Shown here: positions 8,395 through 14,639 of the stretch, piece by piece | Numbering within the stretch: the first letter of the stretch is position 1 | Layout of the letters: each line of letters opens with the position of its first letter | From: Ignavibacteriaceae bacterium | GTDB lineage: Bacteria > Bacteroidota > Ignavibacteria > Ignavibacteriales > Ignavibacteriaceae | Assembly (NCBI GenBank): GCA_031292465.1 | Contig: JARLHB010000393.1 | Location: 1-14,639 of the forward strand | DNA length: 14,639 nt | Direction: 5' to 3' | Position numbers and translations under genes: made by a program | Notes under the pieces: model-generated | What the model saw: the letters and a program-made list of their open reading frames with translations, nothing else | What the model was told of the DNA's origin: nothing | Databases searched by the model: none

Positions 8395-9927
8395 ATGGAA
8401 AAAGAACAGTCCGCCGGTAATAAGGTTTATTCAAAATTACATGAAGCCAATGATGAAAATTATTATCTCTCGCTGGCAACAAAAAAATATAATGAGAAAA
8501 ATTATTTTGAAGCGGAAAAACATTTTAAGGAATTAATTAAACTCTTCCCTCCGAAAGCTGAATATTTCTCCGGACTTGCAGTTATCCAAAAAAAATCAGG
8601 TAACTTTAAAGAAGCTGAAGAAAATTATAAAAATGCACTTCATATAAATCCGTCATCTTTTGAAAGCCATTACAATCTTGGTATTCTTTTATATGAGCAG
8701 GGGAAAATAAAAGAGGCGATAGATTCTTTTCGTAAATCTATTGAGATTAAACAGGATCTTTATCTGGCATATTATAACCTTGGAAATATTTACCGCGAAA
8801 TAAACGAATTTGATTTATCTGTTGAATGTTATGAAAAGGCAATTAGTTTTAAAAACGATTTTGATAACGCTTATTATAACCTTGGCGTAGTTTCCGAAAA
8901 GAAAAGAGATTTTGGAAAAGCATTTGAGTGTTATGAAAAGTCCACCCTGTATAATCCTGAAAATCTAAATGCTCAATGGAATTTAGCGCTCCTGTATTTA
9001 CAGATAGGCAATTATCAAAAAGGCCTTGCTAAATATGAAATTAGAAAGAAACGGGACAAGTCTGCAAAAATAATATTTACCCGGCCTGAGCTTAAAACCG
9101 AACCTGTTAATAACAAAAAAGTATTTGTTTATAGTGAACAGGGGCTGGGAGACTCGATTCAATTTGTCAGATATTTAAAAAAGTTAAAAAATAGCGGGGC
9201 ATATGTAATATTTGAGTGTAAGCCAAGATTATATGAACTGTTTAAATGTGTTGATGGAATTGATGAATTAGTCCCTGAAAATAATTATAATAGAAGTAAT
9301 ATTGATTATGATTATTATGTATCATTATTAAGTTTGCCTTTATATTTTAATACTTCATTAAAAACTATTCCGGCAGAAGTACCATATTTGAAGATCAATC
9401 AGGATAAAGTTAAGGAGTGGGCTGGTAAGATTAAGAAAGGACAGAATTTTAATATCGGTATCGCTTGGTCCGGAGCATCTGCAAATATAACAGGGAAAGA
9501 CAGAAGCTGCTTATTAAGTGATTTCTCACAATTGTCATCTCTGGAAGGAATAAAATTATATTCCTTACAGGAAAAGCTTACTTATGAAGAAAGAATTAAT
9601 TCCAAATATCAAGTTATAAGCTTTGAAAATTTTGATTCAGTGCCATTTATTGATACAAGTGCGGTTATTGAGAATCTGGATCTTGTAATTTCTGTTGATA
9701 CTTCTGTAGCACATTTAGCTGGCGCCCTTGGCAGGCCCGTTTGGGTGCTGCTGCCTTATCACTCAGACTGGCGCTGGTTATTAAACAAACAAGATTCATC
9801 ATGGTACCCGACAATGAAATTATTCAGGCAATCAAAACCCGGAGAATGGGGCGAAGTATTTTCAACGGTTGCTAATGAGTTAAAAAAAATGCTATTATTA
9901 AATAACAAAAATGTCGGGCTGGTATGA
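8395..9927 (+). CDS. TPR - GT9-like glycosyltransferase
   Basis: This protein of about 510 residues has six TPRs (~20-220, e.g. SHYNLGILLYEQGKIKEAID) and a GT9-like GT-B domain (~235-505). The motifs EQGLGDSIQFVRYLKK, IGIAWSGAS, ENLDLVISVDTSVAHLAGALG and SDWRWLL...SWYPTMKLFRQ match the middle domain of the preceding protein almost word for word, so the two are paralogues. This one lacks the extra GT4 module. I chose the ATG at 8395, which has an AGG eight bases upstream. An in-frame GTG at 8380, overlapping the previous TAG by one base, would add five residues. The stop overlaps the next start (ATGA at 9924-9927), so translational coupling is likely. A role in flagellin or surface glycan modification is inferred from position. 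Confidence 0.88.
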   Translation: MEKEQSAGNKVYSKLHEANDENYYLSLATKKYNEKNYFEAEKHFKELIKLFPPKAEYFSGLAVIQKKSGNFKEAEENYKNALHINPSSFESHYNLGILLYEQGKIKEAIDSFRKSIEIKQDLYLAYYNLGNIYREINEFDLSVECYEKAISFKNDFDNAYYNLGVVSEKKRDFGKAFECYEKSTLYNPENLNAQWNLALLYLQIGNYQKGLAKYEIRKKRDKSAKIIFTRPELKTEPVNNKKVFVYSEQGLGDSIQFVRYLKKLKNSGAYVIFECKPRLYELFKCVDGIDELVPENNYNRSNIDYDYYVSLLSLPLYFNTSLKTIPAEVPYLKINQDKVKEWAGKIKKGQNFNIGIAWSGASANITGKDRSCLLSDFSQLSSLEGIKLYSLQEKLTYEERINSKYQVISFENFDSVPFIDTSAVIENLDLVISVDTSVAHLAGALGRPVWVLLPYHSDWRWLLNKQDSSWYPTMKLFRQSKPGEWGEVFSTVANELKKMLLLNNKNVGLV

Positions 9928-11432
9928 TTTCCTTAAGCATGATTGTAAAAAATGAAGAGAAATATTTAAAGGACTGCCTGGAATCGGTAAAAGGTATAGT
10001 TGATGAAATTATTCTTGTTGATACCGGTTCTACAGACAGCACTTTAAAAATTGCAGAGGAGTATGGTGCAAAGATATTTCATTTTGAATGGATATATGAT
10101 TTTTCAGCGGCCCGCAATTATTCATTAGAACATTGCACCGGGAACTGGATACTTTATCTGGATGCAGATGAACGCCTCTCTTCTAAATCAGTAAACCTAT
10201 TGAAGAAACTTACAGGCAGAAATGACAAAACAGCTTACTACTGCCAGGTTTGTTCGATTGATGAGATTAATGGTAGGCCTTCTGTAATGTCGTATGTAAG
10301 GCTGTTTCCAAATTATAAATCATTAAGGTTTGAAGGGGCAGTGCATGAGCAAATTGAGTATTCATTAAAACAAAATAAAATTAGGATTGCTAACTCGAAT
10401 ATAGAAATTCTTCACATTGGTTATAACCTTACAAAAGAAGGCCTGGCTTTAAAAGCAAAAAGGAATTTAGATATACTGTTAAAAGAATATCAAAAGAACA
10501 ATTCTTCATATTATGCATTTCAGCTTGGACAAACATACGGCATCTTAGAAAACACGCAGGAAGCAGTTAAATATTTTAATATTGCAATACGCGATCAATT
10601 GTTAAAGCCGGAGTATAAATCAACTGCATACAGATATCTTTCAATTGATTTAACAGATAAGCAGGAATGGGATAAAGCGCTTGAGTTGATTGAAAAAAGT
10701 ATAAAAAACGATCCGAAGCAGCCATTGGCATTATTAGTAGCTTCCAAATTATATCTTAAACTATCCAGGACTAAGGAAGCAGAATTTTTCTGTCTGAAAG
10801 CATATGAAGAGAATTCGAAGCAATTGAAAGAGAATACAGCTTCAAGTCAGGTTATATTACTTTCTCAAAAAGACATTCTGTATCACTGCCTGAATATTGC
10901 AGTATCGCTTCAAAATTCAGTGTTGTTTAATTTCTTCTATAAAGAGTTTGAAAAATTAAGCCTGACAAATGCCGATGCAGGTATTAGCAAAGAGATGAAA
11001 TATTTTGATGTTTTATTAAATAATAAAAATATTAAAGAAGATAATATAACTGAATTATTAGGCTGCGTTAACGATAGTAACTTAAATGTTTATATTTCAA
11101 TGCTGGAACATTATAGTGTCCCGGAATCTAAGGTTGCTATTTTAAGGGCAATCTCGGGTAAATTTTTAGAAAATTCAACAATATTAAATAAATTAGGATT
11201 GGCATTGGCCGGTATTCAAAATATAGATGAAGCAATTAAAGTTTTTGAAAAATCATTAGAAATTAACCCCGGTGATCCATCTACAGTGTTCTACCTCATT
11301 TCAACATATCTGCAAAAAAATAATTTTCAAAAAATTAGTTCTCTTATAAATCTTGCAAAAGAAAGACATTCCGGTATCCCTGCAGTAATAGACAGGCTTA
11401 ATTTAATAGAGCAAAAACTAAGCATCAAATAA
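9924..11432 (+). CDS. GT2 family glycosyltransferase with C-terminal TPR-like repeats
   Basis: This protein is 502 residues long. The N-terminal ~185 residues are a GT-A fold family 2 domain: ISLSMIVKNEEKYLKDCL, VDEIILVDTGSTDST, DFSAARNYSLEH, the metal/sugar-nucleotide DXD-type motif LDADER near residue 80, then VRLFPNYKSLRFEGAVHEQI and LHIGYN. This is the motif set of GT2 proteins joined to TPRs; the S-glycosyltransferase SunS is one protein-modifying relative in the wider family. From ~190 to the end the chain is helical repeats, with TPR-like units near 195-300 and a canonical one at ~420-450 (IDEAIKVFEKSLEINP). The start is the ATGA overlap with the upstream stop. It is the last gene before the flagellin promoter, and no terminator separates them. 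Confidence 0.88.
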   Translation: MISLSMIVKNEEKYLKDCLESVKGIVDEIILVDTGSTDSTLKIAEEYGAKIFHFEWIYDFSAARNYSLEHCTGNWILYLDADERLSSKSVNLLKKLTGRNDKTAYYCQVCSIDEINGRPSVMSYVRLFPNYKSLRFEGAVHEQIEYSLKQNKIRIANSNIEILHIGYNLTKEGLALKAKRNLDILLKEYQKNNSSYYAFQLGQTYGILENTQEAVKYFNIAIRDQLLKPEYKSTAYRYLSIDLTDKQEWDKALELIEKSIKNDPKQPLALLVASKLYLKLSRTKEAEFFCLKAYEENSKQLKENTASSQVILLSQKDILYHCLNIAVSLQNSVLFNFFYKEFEKLSLTNADAGISKEMKYFDVLLNNKNIKEDNITELLGCVNDSNLNVYISMLEHYSVPESKVAILRAISGKFLENSTILNKLGLALAGIQNIDEAIKVFEKSLEINPGDPSTVFYLISTYLQKNNFQKISSLINLAKERHSGIPAVIDRLNLIEQKLSIK

Positions 11433-11450
11433 AAACTTTTATTTTACCTC

Positions 11451-11478
11451 TAAACTTTTTTGACCACCTTGTCGATAA
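11451..11478 (+). promoter_or_regulatory. Sigma-28 (FliA)-type flagellin promoter
   Basis: TAAA (11451-11454, read as TAAACTTT) and GTCGATAA (11471-11478) match the sigma-28 consensus TAAAGTTT ... GCCGATAA at 7 of 8 positions in each element. The spacing between TAAA and the -10 element is 16 bases against the usual 15. Transcription would start near 11484-11486, giving a leader of about 75 bases before the flagellin ATG. The position directly upstream of flagellin is where a late-class flagellar promoter is expected. Confidence 0.82.
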
Positions 11479-11486
11479 TGTACTAA

Positions 11487-11500
11487 GAGATGAAAATCTC
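11487..11500 (+). promoter_or_regulatory. Leader hairpin with GNRA tetraloop at the predicted mRNA 5' end
   Basis: GAGAT (11487-11491) pairs with ATCTC (11496-11500) around GAAA, a GNRA tetraloop. It begins within a few bases of the predicted sigma-28 start site, where a stem-loop often protects abundant mRNAs from 5'-end decay. The five-pair stem is short, so the role is inferred. Confidence 0.45.
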
Positions 11501-11518
11501 AACAAATAATCAACAGAT

Positions 11519-11533
11519 CGGGAAGGAATCCCG
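11519..11533 (+). promoter_or_regulatory. Leader hairpin presenting an AGGA motif (possible CsrA site 1)
   Basis: CGGGA (11519-11523) pairs with TCCCG (11529-11533), leaving the loop AGGAA. GGA in a hairpin loop is the preferred presentation for the translational repressor CsrA. Together with the stem base, AAGGA fits the ARGGA core of the site. The GGA lies 25 bases before the GGA of the second motif at the Shine-Dalgarno. Confidence 0.4.
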
Positions 11534-11543
11534 GCAAATAAAA

Positions 11544-11555
11544 ATACATGGAGGT
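11544..11555 (+). promoter_or_regulatory. Flagellin Shine-Dalgarno inside a CsrA-like motif (possible site 2)
   Basis: ATACATGGAGGT matches the CsrA SELEX consensus RUACARGGAUGU at 10 of 12 positions. The Shine-Dalgarno GGAGG (11550-11554) lies within it, six bases before the ATG. It is the strongest ribosome site in the window and decides the flagellin start. Its overlap with a CsrA-type motif is how CsrA blocks flagellin (hag) translation in Bacillus. The ATG at 11548 inside the motif is out of frame with flagellin. Confidence 0.55.
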
Positions 11556-11560
11556 TCATT

Positions 11561-12370
11561 ATGGCATTCTCAGTATATGGTAACTCAGGCGCAACACAGG
11601 CCTACAACGCGTTGTTAACAACAACAAACTCAACTCAAAAAGCTCAATTACAGCTTGCTTCAGGAAAACGTATCAATTCAGCAGCTGATGATACTTCTGG
11701 ATTCAGAGTTAGTTCAGAACTTATGACAAAAATTTCCTTGATGAAATCAGCTTCATCAAACGTAGATTCAGGAAAGAACTTATTGTCAACGGCAGAATCA
11801 GCTTTGACAAGTGTTAATGATCTTTTGACCCAGATTGCAGGAAAAGTTTCTGCATCATCTGATCCTACAGCAGACTTAACATCTCTTTCTAATGATATTA
11901 ACTCTCTTGGGAACGAAATTAGCTCTATTATGACAAATACTCAGTTTAACTCTACCGCATTATTAAGCGGAAGTACTGTACCATCCGGTGCAAACTTTGT
12001 ATTTAAAACTGGTACAACTGAAAGTACGACAATCAATTTCGGTACATTAAGCACACTTAATCTTGCTTCTATCAGTGGTACCGGTGCAACTGCATCAAAC
12101 ATTACTTCAATTGATATAAGCGGCCTTCAGACTGCAGTTCAGAACGCATTAGGCAGCATAGGTAACTTTACACAAAGACTTAATGTAAAATCAGATTATC
12201 TTACTTCAGCTATGACAAATGCTCAGTCAACTGTAGATAGTTTACAGGGTACTGACACAGCTAAAGAACAACTTGCTTCAACACAGGGACAGATTGCATC
12301 ACAGATCTCTACTTCGATGCTTTCACAGTTGAACTCGGCTCCTCAGCAATTGTTAAAATTATTCCAATAA
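11561..12370 (+). CDS. fliC: Flagellin, filament subunit (short form)
   Basis: At 269 residues this is a short flagellin: the conserved D0/D1 terminal regions are kept and the outer domain is almost absent. The N-terminal helices carry LASGKRINSAADDTSGFRVS (33-52) and GKNLLSTAESALTSVNDLL (71-89). The C-terminal helices carry TQRLNVKSDYL, TDTAKEQLASTQGQIASQ and the end SAPQQLLKLFQ. The middle (~132-185) is rich in Ser and Thr, giving many possible O-glycosylation positions. There is no Cys, Trp or His and no signal peptide, consistent with export by the flagellar type III apparatus. The ATG is fixed by a strong Shine-Dalgarno. Expression is probably from the sigma-28 promoter upstream, perhaps with CsrA-type translational control, and a strong hairpin follows. 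fliS and fliD downstream support the identity. Confidence 0.96.
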   Translation: MAFSVYGNSGATQAYNALLTTTNSTQKAQLQLASGKRINSAADDTSGFRVSSELMTKISLMKSASSNVDSGKNLLSTAESALTSVNDLLTQIAGKVSASSDPTADLTSLSNDINSLGNEISSIMTNTQFNSTALLSGSTVPSGANFVFKTGTTESTTINFGTLSTLNLASISGTGATASNITSIDISGLQTAVQNALGSIGNFTQRLNVKSDYLTSAMTNAQSTVDSLQGTDTAKEQLASTQGQIASQISTSMLSQLNSAPQQLLKLFQ

Positions 12371-12387
12371 TAAATAACATTTACTCT

Positions 12388-12425
12388 TCTAATCCCCGGC
12401 AAAACCGGGGATTAGATATTTAATT
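12388..12425 (+). terminator. Strong GC-rich hairpin after flagellin, probable intrinsic terminator or attenuator
   Basis: TCTAATCCCCGG (12388-12399) pairs perfectly over 12 bases with CCGGGGATTAGA (12405-12416) around the loop CAAAA. The 3' side continues TATTTAATTT, a T-rich but interrupted tract. The stem is very stable for such AT-rich DNA. Because fliS starts at 12447 with no recognisable promoter, read-through is likely, so this may separate high flagellin from lower fliS-fliD expression or protect the flagellin mRNA 3' end. Confidence 0.75.
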
Positions 12426-12446
12426 TAGAAATAAGTCTTTAATAAT

Positions 12447-12788
12447 ATGTATAGTTCAAAATTTAATAACAATAAGAATAGCAAGCTAAACCCGTACTTC
12501 GTAAAAGAAATATTGGAAGCCAATCCGCAGCAATTGCTTATAAAAATATATGACTTCGCTATTGTTAATTGCCAAAAACATGATCTTTACAGAACAAATT
12601 CTGCTCTTCAGCAATTAATTAATGCACTTAGATATGACGGGGAAGATGTAAAAGAAATATCGATAGGCCTATTGAAACTATATCAATATTGCCAGAATGA
12701 AATGAGAAAGAAAAACTATAATATAGTTCTTGAGATTTTAACAGGATTAAGAAATTCCTGGATTGAAGCGTTTAGTAAATTAGGGTGA
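12447..12788 (+). CDS. fliS: FliS-like flagellin export chaperone
   Basis: This protein is 113 residues long, slightly shorter than usual for FliS (about 120-135). The segment VKEILEANPQQLLIKIYDFAI (residues ~19-39) matches the helix-1/2 signature of FliS, and the C-terminal NSWIEAF fits the family ending. The N-terminus is Asn/Lys/Ser-rich with a Tyr at position 2. FliS is a cytoplasmic helical-bundle chaperone that binds the disordered C-terminal D0 helix of flagellin and delivers it to FlhA at the export gate. Its place between flagellin and fliD is the usual order. No Shine-Dalgarno precedes the ATG; only AT-rich sequence and the terminator hairpin lie upstream. The sequence is divergent, but helix pattern and context make the call firm. 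Confidence 0.85.
   Translation: MYSSKFNNNKNSKLNPYFVKEILEANPQQLLIKIYDFAIVNCQKHDLYRTNSALQQLINALRYDGEDVKEISIGLLKLYQYCQNEMRKKNYNIVLEILTGLRNSWIEAFSKLG
12782..12788 (+). promoter_or_regulatory. fliD ribosome binding site overlapping the fliS stop
   Basis: AGGGTGA at 12782-12788 contains a GGGTGA Shine-Dalgarno-like core and includes the fliS TGA stop. The fliD ATG follows four bases later, at 12793. The arrangement suggests translational coupling of fliS and fliD and supports the fliD start. Confidence 0.6.
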
Positions 12789-12792
12789 TAAA

Positions 12793-14639
12793 ATGTCAGA
12801 TACCAGTTCAGTAGGTTCGACCAGTTCAACTAGTTCATCAAGTTCCAGCGGAACTTATACTAGTTCAATTGGCCAGCAAATTGATACAATGGTAACACAG
12901 TTTACTGCATCCGAAACTACCAGCAGGGTTACACCTCTAGAGAACAAGCAAAAACAATACTCAAATCTTACAAGTGCATACGATGCCCTTTCAACCAAAT
13001 TAACAGATTTTAAATCCAGCTTAACTACGCTGAAATTAACCGGTACGTCGGATGTTTTCGGTTCTAAAACCGCGACGTCTTCAGACGACAGCTTTGTAAC
13101 AGCAACTGCAACCGCAGCAGCTTCAACAAGCGGTTATCAAATCCGGGTTAATCAGCTTGCAAAAAGTGATGTGCTTATTTCGCAGGATAAAACTTCGGCT
13201 GATTCCAGTTCTTTAGGAGGTACAGGAACCCAAACTTTTGATCTTGTAACGGGAGGCGGAACAGACGGGACTTATACATCTCATGTGGCTGTAACATTTG
13301 ATTCCAGCGAAACCAATAAAACGGCAATGCAAAAAGTTGCCAGCGCTATTAATCAGAATAAAGCAACAGTTACTTCAAGTGCTGTAACAGGTACTGCTGC
13401 GTATACCGGGGGGCCAAGCACATTTACTATAAATTTAAATGGTACCTCGCAAAACATTACTGTAAATGGCGGTGGTACTTATGATGACCTTCTTAATGAA
13501 TTATATACAAATATTACTGCTAAAGTATCAGGGGTTACAGTTGCAAAATTAACAGATACGCCGAGTGCGGGACAGGAACAACTTCAATTAACGGTTAAAG
13601 ACCAGGCAAATTACGTCTCTATTTCATCGAGCAGCGGAAATGATATTGTTTCCAGCCTGGGAATTGGGGTTACAAAACTAAAATCAGCAGCCGGTATGGT
13701 TACTGCTTCGGTCTTTTCACCAACGACTACTACATCGCAATTATCGCTTACCGCTGCAAAGACCGGGCTTGATTATCGAATTGAAAACCTGACTGATACA
13801 AATAGCTCTTCCGCTTTAACCGCGTTTGGGTTGAATGTTGGTTCTACACGTAACACGTTCAGCCAAACTACGTCGCCTAATACCGCAGGATATATTTATT
13901 CGGATACTACTACTACGGGTAATAGTCTTAATGCAAAACTTGTCTTTAATAGTTTGACTATACAACGGAATTCTAATAGTATTAGCGATCTTGCTACAGG
14001 TGTAACGTTCAATCTTAAAGCTGAAATGCAGACATCGGATACGACCGCAAATATTACTGTCTCTAATGACGTTGCCACCATAGAAACGGACATTAAAGAT
14101 TTCATAACTAAATTTAACGCGGTTTATACTAATATTCAGACCAATAGCGTTAGCAGTGAGACAGAACGAGGTACGTTTGTCGGCGATTCTAATGCAAGGT
14201 CGATTATGTATAAACTAACTACGACCTCATACTCGAAAGTATCCGGAATTGCTGCCGGAAATTTGAACAATTTAGTTGAGATCGGGATTTCTTTTGACAC
14301 TACAAACGGGCTTAGCATCTCTGATGAAACAAAACTTAAAAATGCGCTTACCGATCACGCTGATCAGGTAGGGGCTATTTTTAATTCTTCCAGCGGAATA
14401 GCCAATACGCTTTACAATACTGTTAATCCTTATCTTGGAGCAGGCGGTTACCTGGCAAAAGCAAAGAAAATTTACAACAATGATATTACTGATTTAAGCA
14501 ACCGGATTACAAGCGTAAAATCTGAAATCGATAAAGAAGGCCAGACACTAAGGCAGCAATATGTAAATCTTCAGACTTCTTTGTCTTCTATGCAGGCCTC
14601 GTATGCTATTTTTGGTTTCGGTTCAACCAGTTCAAATTC
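12793..14639 (+). CDS. fliD: Flagellar filament cap protein FliD (HAP2), 3' end cut by the window
   Basis: The frame from the ATG at 12793 is open to the window end, giving 615 codons without a stop. A Ser/Thr-dominated tail (residues 2-27) precedes the FliD N-terminal domain (~30-130; SSIGQQIDTMVTQFTASETT, TPLENKQKQYSNLTSAYDAL and YQIRVNQLAKSDVL). Hook-IN/flagellin-IN-like repeats follow at ~205-350. The FliD C-terminal domain runs from ~375 onward, with NDVATIETDIKDFITKFNAVY and the coiled-coil ITDLSNRITSVKSEIDK...QYVNLQTSLSSMQ. The visible part already exceeds the ~470 residues of enterobacterial FliD, so the outer domains are enlarged. Only a few residues are probably missing. FliD caps the growing filament and folds incoming flagellin. 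The Ser/Thr-rich tail could be another glycosylation target (inference). Confidence 0.93.
   Translation, partial: MSDTSSVGSTSSTSSSSSSGTYTSSIGQQIDTMVTQFTASETTSRVTPLENKQKQYSNLTSAYDALSTKLTDFKSSLTTLKLTGTSDVFGSKTATSSDDSFVTATATAAASTSGYQIRVNQLAKSDVLISQDKTSADSSSLGGTGTQTFDLVTGGGTDGTYTSHVAVTFDSSETNKTAMQKVASAINQNKATVTSSAVTGTAAYTGGPSTFTINLNGTSQNITVNGGGTYDDLLNELYTNITAKVSGVTVAKLTDTPSAGQEQLQLTVKDQANYVSISSSSGNDIVSSLGIGVTKLKSAAGMVTASVFSPTTTTSQLSLTAAKTGLDYRIENLTDTNSSSALTAFGLNVGSTRNTFSQTTSPNTAGYIYSDTTTTGNSLNAKLVFNSLTIQRNSNSISDLATGVTFNLKAEMQTSDTTANITVSNDVATIETDIKDFITKFNAVYTNIQTNSVSSETERGTFVGDSNARSIMYKLTTTSYSKVSGIAAGNLNNLVEIGISFDTTNGLSISDETKLKNALTDHADQVGAIFNSSSGIANTLYNTVNPYLGAGGYLAKAKKIYNNDITDLSNRITSVKSEIDKEGQTLRQQYVNLQTSLSSMQASYAIFGFGSTSSN

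Noticed and set aside
11429..11442. ATAAAA-AC-TTTTAT dyad over the stop of the GT2 gene, as a possible terminator before flagellin.
   Set aside because: The stem is purely A/T with a two-base loop; too weak for an intrinsic terminator.
12793..12870. Short tandem-like repeats in the 5' part of fliD as a possible CRISPR or phase-variation tract.
   Set aside because: The units are 9-base multiples encoding Ser/Thr in frame, are imperfect and few; no spacers are present and length changes would not shift the frame.

Overview
The window is AT-rich, has no RNA genes or mobile elements, and reads entirely on the + strand. It holds a block of TPR-containing glycosyltransferase genes followed by the flagellin, fliS and fliD genes of a flagellar filament locus. 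Shine-Dalgarno sites are used irregularly: clear before flagellin, fliD and the TPR-only gene, weak or absent elsewhere. The low GC, abundance of TPR proteins and short flagellin fit a free-living member of the Bacteroidota/Chlorobi group such as an Ignavibacteria relative. That placement is a guess from style; nothing in the window proves it.

Layout. 1-536: the 3' end of a gene whose visible C-terminus carries TPR-like helices. 711-4277: a very large protein fusing a GT9 (heptosyltransferase-like) domain, a CgeB-like GT-B domain and a GT2 domain, then TPRs. 4328-5170: a TPR-only protein. 5285-8380: about eleven TPRs, a GT9-like domain and a GT4 domain. 8395-9927: about six TPRs and a second, closely related GT9-like domain. 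9924-11432: a GT2 domain with C-terminal TPR-like helices. Spacing is tight from 5285 onward (1-base or 4-base overlaps or close abutment), which suggests one transcript. Short spacers at 537-710 and 5171-5284 hold strong inverted repeats.

11433-12446 is the control and coding region of a compact 269-residue flagellin. It has a sigma-28-type promoter, a structured leader with two CsrA-like motifs (one covering the Shine-Dalgarno), the flagellin gene, and a strong GC-rich hairpin behind it. fliS (flagellin export chaperone) and fliD (filament cap, cut by the window end) follow, with the fliD ribosome site overlapping the fliS stop.

Working model (inference): the island encodes at least six glycosyltransferase domains in four complete proteins. 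These probably modify surface Ser/Thr residues of flagellin, and perhaps FliD, with TPR arrays acting as protein-acceptor docking surfaces as in O-GlcNAc transferase. The alternative is that they make a cell-surface polysaccharide and are next to flagellin by chance. The most noteworthy points are the multi-GT/TPR fusions, the tandem GT9-like paralogues with and without a GT4 extension, and the CsrA-type architecture of the flagellin leader.
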